A stretch of DNA of 64,000 nucleotides, taken from positions 3,328,001 to 3,392,000 of the forward strand of contig NZ_PEEX01000001.1 in the NCBI RefSeq assembly GCF_002754245.1, read 5' to 3'. The notes beneath the pieces were generated by a model. It was given only the letters and a program-made list of their open reading frames with translations. It was not told the origin of the DNA and searched no databases. The position numbers and the translations under genes are program-made. This DNA is from Chryseobacterium sp. 52. GTDB taxonomy: Bacteria > Bacteroidota > Bacteroidia > Flavobacteriales > Weeksellaceae. Below are positions 52,813 through 63,208 of this stretch, piece after piece. Within the stretch, counting starts at the first letter, position 1; every line of letters starts with the position of its first letter.

Positions 52813-53370
52813 ATGGATTTCTGTGCAATAGATTTTGAAACAGCCACTCACGAAAAAAATTCAGCATGCGAAATGGGCATTTGTGTTGTTCAGGATTCCA
52901 AAATCGTGGAAACAAAGACCTGGCTGATTAAACCCCCGAGCTTTCCTTATTTCAGCAGATTCAATATTGATATTCATGGAATAAAACCTGAGGATGTAAA
53001 GAACTCACCCACTTTTGACGAAGTTTGGCATGAAGCTGAAGAAATGATGTACGGATCGCTAATGATTGCCCATAATGCCAGTTTTGATGCAGGCGTTTTA
53101 AGAGGATGTTTTGAACATTACGGAATGTTTACCCCAAAACTGAATTATCTTTGCAGCATTCAGCTGGCTAAAAAATCATGGAATTATCTTCCGAAATATG
53201 GTCTGAAGCACCTGGCAGAACATCACCAGATCAGCCTTAACCATCACCGGGCCGGAGATGATGCGGAAGCCTGTGCAAAAATTGCTCTGCTGGCTTTTGA
53301 AAAATTAATCATCACGGAAAATGAAGAAATCCATGAATCTTTTTTAAGCAAGTATATCAAAAAACTATAA
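52813..53370 (+). CDS. 3'-5' exonuclease, DnaQ/epsilon-like (DEDDh)
   Basis: A 185-residue exonuclease domain. Active-site residues: Asp 7 and Glu 9 (IDFETA), Asp 92 (HNASFDAGVL), His 145 and Asp 150 (HRAGDDAEA). It stands alone, without a polymerase domain, so it may serve repair, proofreading or RNA trimming. The 225-base gap upstream is AT-rich with no hairpin of note. Confidence 0.9.
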   Translation: MDFCAIDFETATHEKNSACEMGICVVQDSKIVETKTWLIKPPSFPYFSRFNIDIHGIKPEDVKNSPTFDEVWHEAEEMMYGSLMIAHNASFDAGVLRGCFEHYGMFTPKLNYLCSIQLAKKSWNYLPKYGLKHLAEHHQISLNHHRAGDDAEACAKIALLAFEKLIITENEEIHESFLSKYIKKL

Positions 53371-53376
53371 CCACTT

Positions 53377-54096
53377 ATGAAAAAACTTTTACTTCCTGCT
53401 GCTGTAATCATCAGTACTTTATTTCAGGCACAGAGTACGGAGCTCATGAATACGACATGGTATTTAAAGAAGGTCATCAAAAATAACACACCCTATATTC
53501 TTCCTCAAAACAGTGAAATGGGCAGTCCAACGATCACCTTCACTGCCAGTTCAGGATCACCCGACTATGTGAATATGAATAGTCCTATCTGTGGTACAAG
53601 TATGTCCGGCAATATATATCAGTTTGATATCACTCCGACCAGTTTTACTTTCTGGGCTTATTGGGTCGGAACAAATCAGACGTGTAGCCTACCTGAAAAC
53701 ACTAATTTCTTCAATCAGTATGCCAATTATTTCGTCTTCAATTCGGAATTAAATCATTATCAGATTACCTATTCCGGAAACACAAAAAACCTGGTCATTA
53801 CCAATAATTATGGATACCAGGCATTCTATGAAAGTTCTTTTTTAGCTGTTAAAGAGACCAGCTTACTCAATACTGCATCAGTAAAGGTTTACCCTAACCC
53901 TGTAAAGGACAATTTCCTTGAGGTTAAAGGTCCTGAACATATTGAATGGACAAAAATTTATAATTCTGAAGGAAAACTCATTCAGCAAAATTCTGCAGAT
54001 TCCAGAATAGATGTTTCCAGCCTGTCAACAGGAGGTTACTTCTTGGAAGTTAAGTCCGAAAAAGGAATAAGCAGACACAAATTCATAAAAGAGTAA
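53377..54096 (+). CDS. secreted protein with T9SS sorting tail
   Basis: A 239-residue protein. Signal peptide 1-19 (LFQAQ). Residues about 20-150 resemble a lipocalin/META-like small beta domain (LMNTTWYLKKVIKNNTPYIL, SPICGTSMSGNIYQFDIT). Residues about 168-239 are a type A T9SS domain (VKVYPNPVKDNFLEV, TKIYNSEGKLIQ, GGYFLEVKSEKG, HKFIKE). Partner or ligand unknown. It begins six bases after the exonuclease stop, but the functions look unrelated. Confidence 0.8.
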   Translation: MKKLLLPAAVIISTLFQAQSTELMNTTWYLKKVIKNNTPYILPQNSEMGSPTITFTASSGSPDYVNMNSPICGTSMSGNIYQFDITPTSFTFWAYWVGTNQTCSLPENTNFFNQYANYFVFNSELNHYQITYSGNTKNLVITNNYGYQAFYESSFLAVKETSLLNTASVKVYPNPVKDNFLEVKGPEHIEWTKIYNSEGKLIQQNSADSRIDVSSLSTGGYFLEVKSEKGISRHKFIKE

Positions 54097-54098
54097 TC

Positions 54099-54488
54099 CT
54101 AATTGCTTAACACTTCAGACAGCAGGTTAAACTTTGGAATTTCTATCTCAAAGGTTTCCTGTGTATCCATGTTTTTAACAAGGTATTTACCTCTCATATT
54201 TCCTACGCCGGACCGAAGCATTACATTGGAGAAATAAGCAAAATTTTCGCCTATTGGAATCTCTGGTGTCAATCCGATGACACCATCGCCTATAATCTCA
54301 GTGTATCCAAAGCCTACGTCGAAGATCAGCCATTTTCTTTTAATTACTTTAATTGGAAAACTGCCGTCATTTTCAATAGTAATATTATACTTGAAGACGT
54401 AACGGTTTTCAGATGGATAACTGTTTTTACTATCATATTCAGGTATTACTGAAACTTTGATATTAGAAGTCATTTTTGAGAACATCAT
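54099..54488 (-). CDS. apaG: ApaG family protein
   Basis: A 129-residue fibronectin-III-like beta sandwich. The ApaG core is YVFKYNITIENDGSFPIKVI, DVGFGYTEIIGDGVIGLTPE, and RSGVGNMRGKYLV. The family is linked by name to Co2+ resistance and Ap4A metabolism, with no settled mechanism. Starts at 54488, 54485 or 54473 are all possible; 54488 keeps MFSKMTSNIKVSV. Confidence 0.88.
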   Translation of the reverse strand: MMFSKMTSNIKVSVIPEYDSKNSYPSENRYVFKYNITIENDGSFPIKVIKRKWLIFDVGFGYTEIIGDGVIGLTPEIPIGENFAYFSNVMLRSGVGNMRGKYLVKNMDTQETFEIEIPKFNLLSEVLSN

Positions 54489-54514
54489 CTTAGTATTTCT
54501 TTAACAAATACAAA

Positions 54515-54540
54515 AATCTCGCCTTTTTTAAGGCGAGATT
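54515..54540 (-). terminator. Rho-independent terminator of sucA-odhB
   Basis: AATCTCGCCTT pairs with AAGGCGAGATT, four-base loop, TTTTTG tail on the minus strand. Confidence 0.85.
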
Positions 54541-54568
54541 GTAAGTTGTATTATAATTTTATTAAAAT

Positions 54569-55825
54569 CTATAATCCAAGGCCTTTTCTTTCGTCACCAC
54601 CCATTAAAATTTCAACAGGATTGTCGATACCTTCTTTTACCGCTACAAGGAATCCTACAGATTCTTTTCCGTCGATAATTCTGTGGTCATAAGACATGGC
54701 TACATACATCATTGGTCTGATGACAACCTGTCCGTCAACCGCTACCGGTCTCTGGATAATATTGTGCATTCCAAGGATTGCAGATTGTGGAGGGTTGATA
54801 ATTGGTGTAGATAACATAGATCCGAAAGTACCACCATTGGTAATGGTAAATGTACCGCCTGTCATTTCATCAACTGTAATTTTACCGTCTCTTACTTTGG
54901 TAGCAAGGTCTTTGATGTTAGCTTCAACACCACTGAAAGACATGTTTTCAGCATTTCTCAATACCGGAACCATTAAACCTTTAGGACCTGAAACTGCAAT
55001 TGAAATATCACAGAAATCATAGTTGATCTTGAAGTCTCCGTCGATAGATGCGTTTACATCCGGATACATTTGTAATGCTCTTGTCACTGCTTTTGTAAAG
55101 AAAGACATAAAGCCTAGTCCTACTCCATGTTTCTGAGCAAATTCTTCTTTGTATAATTTTCTTAATCTGAAGATTTCAGACATATCAACTTCGTTGAAAG
55201 TGGTCAACATTGCTGTTTCATTCTTTACAGCAACTAATCTTGAAGCGATTTTTCTTCTTAGAACTGAAAGCTTAGTCGTAGTCGTAGTACGTGCACCTGT
55301 TGCAGTAGAAGGTGTTCCTCCTAGAGCAGGAACAGCAGCTAATTCAGCATCAGTTTTAGTGATTCTTCCGTCTCTTCCGCTTCCTGAAACCTGTCCAGCC
55401 TGAATACCTTTCTCATCAAGAATCTTTTTAGCGGCAGGAGATGGTGCTCCTGTTGCATAAGTCTGTGGAGCAGCTACCGGAGCAGCTGGTTTTGGAGCTT
55501 CCTGTTTAGCTGGTTCAGCAGCTTTTGGAGCCTCTTCCTGTTTTGGGGCTTCAGCAGCAGGTGCGCTTCCGCCTGCAGGTCTAGGAGCATCCACATCAAT
55601 TAAACAAACTACCTGGCCAACCTGTACTACATCACCCTCTTCTGCTTTCAATGTAATTACACCGCTTTGTTCCGCTGGTAATTCAAGAGTTGCTTTATCT
55701 GAGTCTACTTCTGCGATGGGTTGATCTTTTTCTACATAATCACCATCTTTCACAAGCCAAGTTGCAATTTCAACTTCCGTAATGGATTCTCCCGGTGAAG
55801 GAACTTTCATTTCTAAAACTGACAT
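54569..55825 (-). CDS. odhB: 2-oxoglutarate dehydrogenase E2 (dihydrolipoyllysine succinyltransferase)
   Basis: A 418-residue protein. Lipoyl domain 1-77 with Lys 44 ([11 protein letters not shown]), an Ala/Pro/Lys linker ([20 protein letters not shown]), a subunit-binding domain near 125-160 ([20 protein letters not shown]), and the core with His 381 and Asp 385 (SYDHRIIDG). It follows sucA by 41 bases, which fixes its identity as the 2-oxoglutarate-specific E2 (TCA cycle). Confidence 0.96.
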   Translation of the reverse strand: MSVLEMKVPSPGESITEVEIATWLVKDGDYVEKDQPIAEVDSDKATLELPAEQSGVITLKAEEGDVVQVGQVVCLIDVDAPRPAGGSAPAAEAPKQEEAPKAAEPAKQEAPKPAAPVAAPQTYATGAPSPAAKKILDEKGIQAGQVSGSGRDGRITKTDAELAAVPALGGTPSTATGARTTTTTKLSVLRRKIASRLVAVKNETAMLTTFNEVDMSEIFRLRKLYKEEFAQKHGVGLGFMSFFTKAVTRALQMYPDVNASIDGDFKINYDFCDISIAVSGPKGLMVPVLRNAENMSFSGVEANIKDLATKVRDGKITVDEMTGGTFTITNGGTFGSMLSTPIINPPQSAILGMHNIIQRPVAVDGQVVIRPMMYVAMSYDHRIIDGKESVGFLVAVKEGIDNPVEILMGGDERKGLGL

Positions 55826-55866
55826 ATTGAGTATTTTTTTATTTTTTAATTGGGTATTATTCTTAA

Positions 55867-58683
55867 TTACACTGTAACGGGTCTTTTTACAGGAGCATCA
55901 TCTCTGTCGAAAACTCTGTTGATCACTGCATTCTGACTCTTTTCAAACATTTTGTGACTTCCCGGAGCCGGAGCACCACTTGGTACCGGAGCTACGACCT
56001 GAATTCCTGTATCTCTGAAGTTTCTCAGGATATAAGACCATGCGCCCATGTTTTCTGGCTCTTCCTGAGCCCAAACCAGTTGTGTTCTGTTCTCATACTT
56101 GCTGAAGATGGCATCTATTGCATCTGTCTGAAGCGGATAAAGCTGTTCGAATCTTACCAAGGCAATATTCTCACAGTTCAGTTCTTCTTTCTTCGCTAAT
56201 AATTCGAAGTACAGTTTACCTGAACACAGTACTAATTTTTCTACTTTTTTAGGATCTGCTTTAGGATCATCCAATATTGGCTGGAATGCACCGTTTGCAA
56301 AATCTTCCAATGGAGAAACCACTTTAGGGTGTCTCAATAAAGATTTAGGGCTCATTACAATCAATGGCTTTCTGAATGTCCATTTAAGCTGTCTTCTTAA
56401 TAAGTGGAAATAGTTAGCGGGTGAAGTGACATTCGCTACCACCATATTTTCGTTCGCACAAAGCGTTAAGAATCTTTCTAATCTTGCGGAAGAGTGTTCT
56501 GCACCCTGACCTTCTGAACCGTGAGGCAATAACATTACCAATCCGTCCTGAATCTTCCATTTTTCTTCTGCTGCAGCCAGATACTGGTCAACGATGATCT
56601 GAGCACCGTTTACAAAGTCTCCGAACTGAGCTTCCCAGATCGTTAAAGTATTAGGAGAAACCATTGCATATCCGTAGTCGAAACCTAAAACTCCGTATTC
56701 TGAAAGGTGAGAGTTGAATACATCAAATCTGCTTTCTGATACGTGTCTTAACGGGATATATTCTTCTTCTGTATCTTCAGTTTTCACTACCGCATGTCTG
56801 TGAGAGAATGTTCCTCTTTCCACATCTTCTCCGGAGATTCTTACATTGTGCCCTTCAACAAGAAGGGTAGCATATGCCAACCATTCTCCAATAGCCCAGT
56901 CTAATGAATTTCCTTCGATAGCCTTCACACGGTTATCAAACAGTCTTGTAATTTTATTGATGAACTTTTTGTCAGCAGGAAGAGATGACATTTTAATGGC
57001 CAGTTCTTTAAGCTTCGCTAAGTCATATTTTGTATCTACAGGAATCTGAACTGCCCCTCTTTTTCCTATTGGATAATTGGTCCAGTCGTCTGCCATGAAC
57101 AGATCCATTACATTTTTCTCGATCTCTTTGGAAGCATCAAAGTCTTTATCTAAAAGTGCTTTGAAATCTGATTCCATTTTCGCGATCACATCATTGGAAG
57201 TAATGCTGTCCTTAAGTAATTTATCTTTATAAATTTCTCTTGGGTTAGGATGCTTCGAAATTAATTTATATAAGTTAGGCTGCGTAAATCTAGGCTCGTC
57301 CCCTTCGTTGTGGCCATATTTTCTGTATCCTAACAGATCAATATAAACGTCTTTCCCGAACTTCGCTCTGAAGTCTGCTGCAAAATGCATTGCATGAACT
57401 ACAGCTTCAGCATCGTCAGCATTAACATGCATTACAGGAGATTCTGTAACTTTAGCAATATCTGTACAGTATGTTGAAGATCTGGCATCTGCATAGTTGG
57501 TTGTAAATGAAACCTGGTTATTAACAACGATATGAACAGTACCACCCGTTCTGTACCCTTCCAAAGTCATCATCTGAGCCACTTCGTAAGCAATACCCTG
57601 ACCGGCCAATGCACCGTCACCGTGAATAACGATCGGTAAAATTTTAGAACCGTCTCCTTTGTATTTATCATCAATTTTTGCACGGCAGATCCCTTCTACA
57701 AGAGCTGCTACCGTTTCAAGGTGAGATGGGTTTGGAGTAAGGTTGATTGCTACTTCTTCTCCGGAAGCTGTTTTTACTATTTTGGATGATCCTAAGTGAT
57801 ATTTAACGTCACCTGAGAATACATCTTCCTCAAATTCTTTTCCTTCAAATTCTGAGAAAATCTGCTTGTAAGATTTACCGAAAATATTTGTCAATACGTT
57901 CAGTCTTCCTCTGTGAGCCATTCCCAGAACTACTTCATCAACTCCCAATTGAGAAGATCTTGAAATCAGCTGATCCAACGCGGGGATCAATGTTTCACCT
58001 CCTTCAAGAGAGAATCTTTTTTGTCCAACAAATTTCGTGTGAAGATAGTTTTCAAAAGCTACAGCCTGATTCAACTTCAACAAAATATCAGTTTTCTCGT
58101 TAGCTGAAAGACTCGGGTGATTTTCGTTCACCTGAAGCCATTTCTTAATGAAGTCTTTTTCTTCAACGTTGTTGATGTACGTATACTCTACTCCGATAGA
58201 ATCGCAGTAGATGCTATCCAAATGCTTGATCAGGTCCTGTAATGTTGCAGGTTCTTTCATTCCTGTCTCAACAGCACAGTTGAATTTTGTATTTAAATCT
58301 TCCTTGCTCAGACCGAAGTTTTCGATGTCTAAAGTAGGGGTGTAATGTCTTCTTTCTCTAACTGGGTTTGTTTTTGTGAACAAGTGCCCTCTCGTTCTGT
58401 AAGCCTCGATAAGGTTTACTACCTTGAACTCTTTTTTGATGTGCTCAGGAACCTCTCCGCTGGATACAGCCTGAGAGATTTGCTGTACTGCCGGGGCAGC
58501 GCTGGCCGGAGCCTGGGTGTATTGAATGTTATCATCATCTCCATAGTTCTCCAAAGCGAAATCAAAGCCTTGAAAAAAGGCTTTCCATGATGGCTCCAAA
58601 GAATCCGGGAATTTTAAGTACTGTTGGTATAAATCCTCAATTAACTGAGAATGAGCTGCGTTTAGGAATGAAAATCTGTCCAT
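55867..58683 (-). CDS. sucA: 2-oxoglutarate dehydrogenase E1
   Basis: A 938-residue thiamine-diphosphate enzyme of normal length. [20 protein letters not shown] is the E1o N-terminal E2-binding segment; AHRGRLNVL, the TPP motif GDGALAGQ...NNQ (about 355-390) and [20 protein letters not shown] are its core signatures. It decarboxylates 2-oxoglutarate and passes succinyl to OdhB. A -7 box TAAATTTG lies at 58730-58737. Confidence 0.97.
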   Translation of the reverse strand: MDRFSFLNAAHSQLIEDLYQQYLKFPDSLEPSWKAFFQGFDFALENYGDDDNIQYTQAPASAAPAVQQISQAVSSGEVPEHIKKEFKVVNLIEAYRTRGHLFTKTNPVRERRHYTPTLDIENFGLSKEDLNTKFNCAVETGMKEPATLQDLIKHLDSIYCDSIGVEYTYINNVEEKDFIKKWLQVNENHPSLSANEKTDILLKLNQAVAFENYLHTKFVGQKRFSLEGGETLIPALDQLISRSSQLGVDEVVLGMAHRGRLNVLTNIFGKSYKQIFSEFEGKEFEEDVFSGDVKYHLGSSKIVKTASGEEVAINLTPNPSHLETVAALVEGICRAKIDDKYKGDGSKILPIVIHGDGALAGQGIAYEVAQMMTLEGYRTGGTVHIVVNNQVSFTTNYADARSSTYCTDIAKVTESPVMHVNADDAEAVVHAMHFAADFRAKFGKDVYIDLLGYRKYGHNEGDEPRFTQPNLYKLISKHPNPREIYKDKLLKDSITSNDVIAKMESDFKALLDKDFDASKEIEKNVMDLFMADDWTNYPIGKRGAVQIPVDTKYDLAKLKELAIKMSSLPADKKFINKITRLFDNRVKAIEGNSLDWAIGEWLAYATLLVEGHNVRISGEDVERGTFSHRHAVVKTEDTEEEYIPLRHVSESRFDVFNSHLSEYGVLGFDYGYAMVSPNTLTIWEAQFGDFVNGAQIIVDQYLAAAEEKWKIQDGLVMLLPHGSEGQGAEHSSARLERFLTLCANENMVVANVTSPANYFHLLRRQLKWTFRKPLIVMSPKSLLRHPKVVSPLEDFANGAFQPILDDPKADPKKVEKLVLCSGKLYFELLAKKEELNCENIALVRFEQLYPLQTDAIDAIFSKYENRTQLVWAQEEPENMGAWSYILRNFRDTGIQVVAPVPSGAPAPGSHKMFEKSQNAVINRVFDRDDAPVKRPVTV

Positions 58684-58729
58684 TATTACAGTTTATCTAT
58701 TATTAAAATTTATTTGTAGAATTAATCCT

Positions 58730-58737
58730 CAAATTTA
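58730..58737 (-). promoter_or_regulatory. -7 box for sucA-odhB
   Basis: Minus-strand TAAATTTG, 47 bases before the ATG; no clear -33 element. Confidence 0.4.
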
Positions 58738-58807
58738 ATAAAAAAAACCGAGTTAAGACAGCCTGAGAGCGTTAAAAAAAATTAAGAAAAAAATAATTAA
58801 AAAATAA

Positions 58808-59848
58808 TTACTTAAACACTGATAATGAGAGCTTCATGTTTACCTCCTGCCCTTCAATCGGGCGTTCAATAAACGTCTGACGGATATCTCCGAAGCGCAT
58901 CTCGTCTTTTTTCGCCTTCTGAATCAGCTGTTGAACTGCCCGTATTCTGCCCTCATAGTTTCCTTTGTAGTACATGACATAATTTTGGGAAGCATTTATA
59001 GTCCGGAAATTGAAATTATTATCGGTCACTCCGATCTTTTTAGAAAGTGGAATCCCGAGGAAATAAGAAACCTCTTTGTCTTTATAGTTATCGGCATCCG
59101 TAATCAGCACAGGAAACCCAAATTCATCGTCTTTTTTACCAAGATCCATCGTCACATAGTTATAAATTTTACTATAATTCATAACGATATTTTTATACAG
59201 TGACTCTTTTTTATTGGATGCACTTACATTGATTCCCAACAAGAGTTTGTCTTCTTCATTTTCGACCATAAGGCTGTCATACTTGATAGAAGCCATCTGG
59301 TTGTCTTTCTCTACTTTATTGCCCAGTACATTTTTCAGGTTCGCCATACTTTTATCTATGTTTTCGGCAAACCGGTCTTCTGTCCAGAAATTTTCAACTC
59401 TTCTCAGTACAGAGAGCTTTGGGGTATGTACATACCAGGTGATCTTCGTTCTTTCCGCAGAAACGGGTTTAAACTGAACATCCACGACTGTAGGGTTCTC
59501 ATTTCTGTCTTCAAAAAGCTGATATCGCAGACTCTTATTCGGGTTTTCATAGCGGATGAACATTTCCCCGTCTGTATCGTTTTTCGGATCTACATAGCTG
59601 ATTGCCCCTCCCTGTCCTTCATAAGGGGTGTAATAATCTATATCAACAGACTGTGAACGGGTAAAAAAGTTGTTCCAGCGGGTAAAGTGCTGTAGATTAT
59701 TAAACTGAGGAAAGATCTTATCTATGGGATAATCTATTTCTTTTTCAATCTTAAAATCCTTGTTTTCATCCACAAAATAATACATGGAAGCAGCATAAGC
59801 TCCTACCAGCAGAACAAGAATTACGGCTATTATTTTAAAAAAACGCAT
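58808..59848 (-). CDS. SRPBCC-family membrane-anchored protein
   Basis: A 346-residue protein. One N-terminal membrane helix (about 3-23, FFKIIAVILVLLVGAYAASM), then a START/polyketide-cyclase-like (SRPBCC) domain (IEKEIDYPIDKIFPQFNNL, TRWNNFF, VQFKPVSAERTKITWYVH) and a second GyrI-like half (YVMYYKGNYEGRIRAVQQLI). Such proteins bind small hydrophobic ligands; the ligand is unknown. Start at 59848 is set because the promoter box 59853-59860 lies inside the longer frame to 59866. Confidence 0.78.
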   Translation of the reverse strand: MRFFKIIAVILVLLVGAYAASMYYFVDENKDFKIEKEIDYPIDKIFPQFNNLQHFTRWNNFFTRSQSVDIDYYTPYEGQGGAISYVDPKNDTDGEMFIRYENPNKSLRYQLFEDRNENPTVVDVQFKPVSAERTKITWYVHTPKLSVLRRVENFWTEDRFAENIDKSMANLKNVLGNKVEKDNQMASIKYDSLMVENEEDKLLLGINVSASNKKESLYKNIVMNYSKIYNYVTMDLGKKDDEFGFPVLITDADNYKDKEVSYFLGIPLSKKIGVTDNNFNFRTINASQNYVMYYKGNYEGRIRAVQQLIQKAKKDEMRFGDIRQTFIERPIEGQEVNMKLSLSVFK

Positions 59849-59852
59849 CGCA

Positions 59853-59883
59853 CAAAAGTAAGACAAATAAAAAAAGTGACCAA
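59853..59883 (-). promoter_or_regulatory. Promoter abutting the SRPBCC start codon
   Basis: Minus strand TTG (59881-59883), 20 bases, TACTTTTG (59853-59860), only four bases before the ATG. A transcript from here would have almost no leader. Confidence 0.5.
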
Positions 59884-59896
59884 TATCTTGATCACT
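59875..59896 (-). terminator. Rho-independent terminator of the glycogen operon
   Basis: AGTGACC pairs with GATCACT (with a G-T), eight-base loop, TTTTTTT tail on the minus strand, 23 bases past glgC. It overlaps the SRPBCC promoter. Confidence 0.7.
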
Positions 59897-59918
59897 CTAG
59901 TTGTATGTTTAACAATAA

Positions 59919-61187
59919 TTAACCGATGTGTGTTCCTGAAGGAAGAATAGCTCCTTTTTTCACGACAACGATTCCATCCTGAACGGAATGGGTCCCGTAG
60001 TCGCCATCCGGAAGGTGTTTTCCGCCGATGATCTTTACGTTATCACCGATATAGCAGTTTTTATCAAGGATTGCTTTTTCTATATAACAGTATTTGCCGA
60101 TCCCCATATTTGGGCGCCCGTTTCGGTCGTTAAGGACAATTTCCGTTGTGTTCTGATAAAAGTCGGCTCCCATCACATAAGAATTAACAATGGTGCTTCC
60201 TTTATCTATCCTCGTTCTGTTTCCTATCACAGAATTTTCAATCTTATCAGCCATAATGATACATCCGTCCCCGAAAACAGCTTTGCTTACGTAAGAACCG
60301 TTGATCTTTGACGGCGGAAGCATCCTCGCTCTTGTATAGATTGGTGAGGATGAAAACAGATTGAACTGCGGAAGATCCTGACACAGATCTAGATTAGCTT
60401 CATAGAAAGATTCTATGGTACCAATATCTGTCCAGTAGCCTTCATACTGATAGCTTAAAGTCTTATATTTCCCAATTGAATTAGGGATAATATCTTTCCC
60501 GAAATCATCACCTGCCCCATCTTCAAACATTTTTTTCAGAATGGTTCTCGTGAAAATATAGATTCCCATCGAGGCCAGGTATTCTTTTCCTTTATGCTTG
60601 TTTTCCTCCGAAACTTCAGATTTTAAGCCATCCAGAATATCATATTCCGGTTTTTCATAGAATGAGGTGATATTACCGTCATCATCAGACTTTAAAATTC
60701 CAAAACCTGTAGCATCTTTCGCAACCACAGGAATGGTCGCAATCGTCACGTCGCCTCCGTTTTCAATGTGAAAATCCAGCATTTCCCTGAAATCCATCTG
60801 ATAGAGCTGGTCACCGGAAAGGATCAGAATATAGTCATAATCATACTTTTCCAGGTGCTTCATCGACTGGCGGACTGCATCTGCTGTTCCCTGATACCAA
60901 CTTTCATTTTCCACATTCTGTTCAGCTGCAAGGATATCTACAAAGCCTTTGCTAAAAATATCAAAATGATAAGAATTCTTGATATGTGAGTTTAAAGAAG
61001 CTGAATTAAACTGTGTTAAAACCAGGATTTTATTGAGTCCCGAATTCAGACAGTTGGAAATAGGAATATCTACCAGTCTGTATTTTCCTGCAATAGGAAC
61101 AGCCGGTTTTGATCTTGAATACGTTAACGGGAATAGTCTTGTCCCTCTGCCGCCTCCTAAAACTATGGAGATTACATTTCGTTTCAT
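59919..61187 (-). CDS. glgC: glucose-1-phosphate adenylyltransferase
   Basis: A 422-residue enzyme that makes ADP-glucose from glucose-1-phosphate and ATP. GGGRGTRLFPLT (11-22) is the nucleotide-binding motif, KPAVPIAGKYRLVDIPISN follows, and a C-terminal left-handed beta-helix (YIEKAILDKNCYIGDNVKII) holds the regulatory part. Last gene of the glycogen operon, 14 bases behind the embedded lipoprotein gene. Confidence 0.95.
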   Translation of the reverse strand: MKRNVISIVLGGGRGTRLFPLTYSRSKPAVPIAGKYRLVDIPISNCLNSGLNKILVLTQFNSASLNSHIKNSYHFDIFSKGFVDILAAEQNVENESWYQGTADAVRQSMKHLEKYDYDYILILSGDQLYQMDFREMLDFHIENGGDVTIATIPVVAKDATGFGILKSDDDGNITSFYEKPEYDILDGLKSEVSEENKHKGKEYLASMGIYIFTRTILKKMFEDGAGDDFGKDIIPNSIGKYKTLSYQYEGYWTDIGTIESFYEANLDLCQDLPQFNLFSSSPIYTRARMLPPSKINGSYVSKAVFGDGCIIMADKIENSVIGNRTRIDKGSTIVNSYVMGADFYQNTTEIVLNDRNGRPNMGIGKYCYIEKAILDKNCYIGDNVKIIGGKHLPDGDYGTHSVQDGIVVVKKGAILPSGTHIG

Positions 61188-61201
61188 ATATATAGTGCGT
61201 T

Positions 61202-61738
61202 TTATTGTATTAAATTTACTGCTCTGTTTCTGGTGTTAACCATTAATCTAAAGCATTCTTTATTTTCATATTTGAGTTCATTATTGTAAACAATCACCCG
61301 GAAATCGCCTTCATTATTCAGTTCCTGTACTTCTTTGTCTACATCATAAATCTCTATGTAATGTTTTTTAAGCTCGTCTCTGAATAATTTATTCGTTATA
61401 AGAACATCCATTACATCTATCTTTTTCATGGCAAAGTCTTGCATATCCTTATCGTATGCCGCTCTCCAGTCTTTTCCATACTTTTTTTCTATTGCAGCGT
61501 ATGTTTTCTTATTGGCAGCATTTATTTTATTGGCAATATCACCATCAACAGTACATGCTCCGGCGTCTACCGATTTGATTTTCCACTTTTCAGAAATACC
61601 CTCCACTGCTTCGCTTCCATCCATATCTTTAAGGCCTGCTCCATAGACCCAATAATAACCGTTACGAAAACTTTCATCTTCTCTTTTACACGAAAAAAGA
61701 ATGGTCATTATTGTAAAAAGAAACACTGAAGCTTTCAT
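61202..61738 (-). CDS. lipoprotein of unknown function inside the glycogen operon
   Basis: A 178-residue protein. Lipobox-type signal MTILFSCKRED (Cys 17). The mature part is helical and charged (KINAANKKTYAAIEKKYGKD, LFRDELKKHYIEIYDVDKEV) with one extra Cys pair candidate (ACTVDG, KECFRL). No family recognised. It sits four bases after glgA and 14 bases before glgC, so it is surely cotranscribed with enzymes of a cytoplasmic pathway, although it should be in the envelope. That mismatch makes its role worth asking about. Confidence 0.7.
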   Translation of the reverse strand: MKASVFLFTIMTILFSCKREDESFRNGYYWVYGAGLKDMDGSEAVEGISEKWKIKSVDAGACTVDGDIANKINAANKKTYAAIEKKYGKDWRAAYDKDMQDFAMKKIDVMDVLITNKLFRDELKKHYIEIYDVDKEVQELNNEGDFRVIVYNNELKYENKECFRLMVNTRNRAVNLIQ

Positions 61739-61742
61739 GATA

Positions 61743-63149
61743 TCAGTTATTGTATAAAGCTATATATTTTTCTGCAGATTTCTCCCATGCAAAATCAAAA
61801 TTCATGTTCGCATGGATAAGATCTTTCATAACGCCTTTCTGATTATAAATTCCCATTGCCCTGTTCATAGCATGGACAATATCATCCACTCCAGGATAGG
61901 TGAAATTCACTCCTGCCCCTCCGGTTGAAATATCTTCTACCGTATCTCTAAGACCTCCGGTATATCTTACCACGGGAACCGTTCCATATCTCATAGAATA
62001 CATCTGATTCAGTCCGCATGGTTCTACTCTTGACGGCATCAGCAGAAAATCTGCCGAGGCATAGATCTTATGGGAAAGATGTTCTTTATAGCCCAGATCC
62101 AGAGCAAAATTGGTATAGGTATACTCGTATTCTTTAAGCTTATTTTCAATATAGCTATTGCCTGAACCCAGGATCATAATATTGAGTGCGCCATAGCTCT
62201 GCTTAACACTCTTCCAGACTACATCCGGCAGGAAATCCGCGCCTTTTTCTGTGGCAAATCTTCCGATAAAAGCAAACAGTGGAAGGTCAGGTTTCAGACC
62301 ATATTCTTTACAGAGTTTTTCTTTATTCTTTTTCTTTTGGGCTACTGCATTTTTGATATTAAAATTAAAATCCAGCATTGGATCGGTTTCAGGATCCCAA
62401 ACTTCCGTATCGATGCCGTTGATGATGCCGTATGCTTTTCCAAATTCTTCACGCACCAGACTTTCCAATCCACGGAAGCTGATAAAAAGCTCTTCCAGAT
62501 ACCCTTCGGAAACTGTTGTAAAAGCATGGGAACATTTAATCATACTCGCCAACGGATTGATAAAACCGTTCCAATCCATCAGTCCCCATTTATAAGAATC
62601 AAAAGACGGCATATAGTTCGCCATATTCCAGCTCATCATTCCCTGATACTCTCCATTATGGATGGTTCCTATGGTTTTGACTCCTTTTAAAAATTCAAAT
62701 TCAGGACAATGCTGCGTCATAAAAGGCACCAATCCTGTATGATAATCGTGGCAATGCAAGACATCCGGGCGAATCTTCATCGCCGTCAGCCAATGCAGCA
62801 CTCCATGCTGGAAAGCCAGAAACTGAAAACTTTCATCCTGATAACCGTAAGGGTTTTCTCTGTCTAAAAGACCGGGAATTTTCACCATAAACAATTCAAA
62901 TCCCAAAGCATCTGTTTTCTCCTTCATCACCTGAATCTGAAGCATATCGGTTCCCTGATGGATAAAACCATCAAAAACGACATCAAACTCATGATCATGG
63001 ACAAAAGGTTTATTGTACCACGGCATTACAACCTTGGCATCTATTTCTTTTATTTTATTCTGATATTTAGGCAACGCTCCAACAACATCTGCCAAACCGC
63101 CTACTTTTGCTACCGGATAACATTCCGTACTTAAGTGATATATTACCAT
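61743..63149 (-). CDS. glgA: glycogen synthase (ADP-glucose-dependent)
   Basis: A 468-residue GT5 enzyme that extends alpha-1,4-glucan from ADP-glucose. Lys 15 in AKVGGLADVVG is the ADP-glucose-binding residue, HCHDYHTGLVPFM and FIGRFATEKGADFLPD are further signatures, and RVEPCGLNQMYSMRYGTVPV carries the catalytic Glu region. It follows glgB by 59 bases in the same direction. Confidence 0.96.
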   Translation of the reverse strand: MVIYHLSTECYPVAKVGGLADVVGALPKYQNKIKEIDAKVVMPWYNKPFVHDHEFDVVFDGFIHQGTDMLQIQVMKEKTDALGFELFMVKIPGLLDRENPYGYQDESFQFLAFQHGVLHWLTAMKIRPDVLHCHDYHTGLVPFMTQHCPEFEFLKGVKTIGTIHNGEYQGMMSWNMANYMPSFDSYKWGLMDWNGFINPLASMIKCSHAFTTVSEGYLEELFISFRGLESLVREEFGKAYGIINGIDTEVWDPETDPMLDFNFNIKNAVAQKKKNKEKLCKEYGLKPDLPLFAFIGRFATEKGADFLPDVVWKSVKQSYGALNIMILGSGNSYIENKLKEYEYTYTNFALDLGYKEHLSHKIYASADFLLMPSRVEPCGLNQMYSMRYGTVPVVRYTGGLRDTVEDISTGGAGVNFTYPGVDDIVHAMNRAMGIYNQKGVMKDLIHANMNFDFAWEKSAEKYIALYNN

Positions 63150-63208
63150 AATTTCAATATCATTTGTATTTCATCGTAATTCTCTTGAATCCTCAGAAGT
63201 ATTATGAT

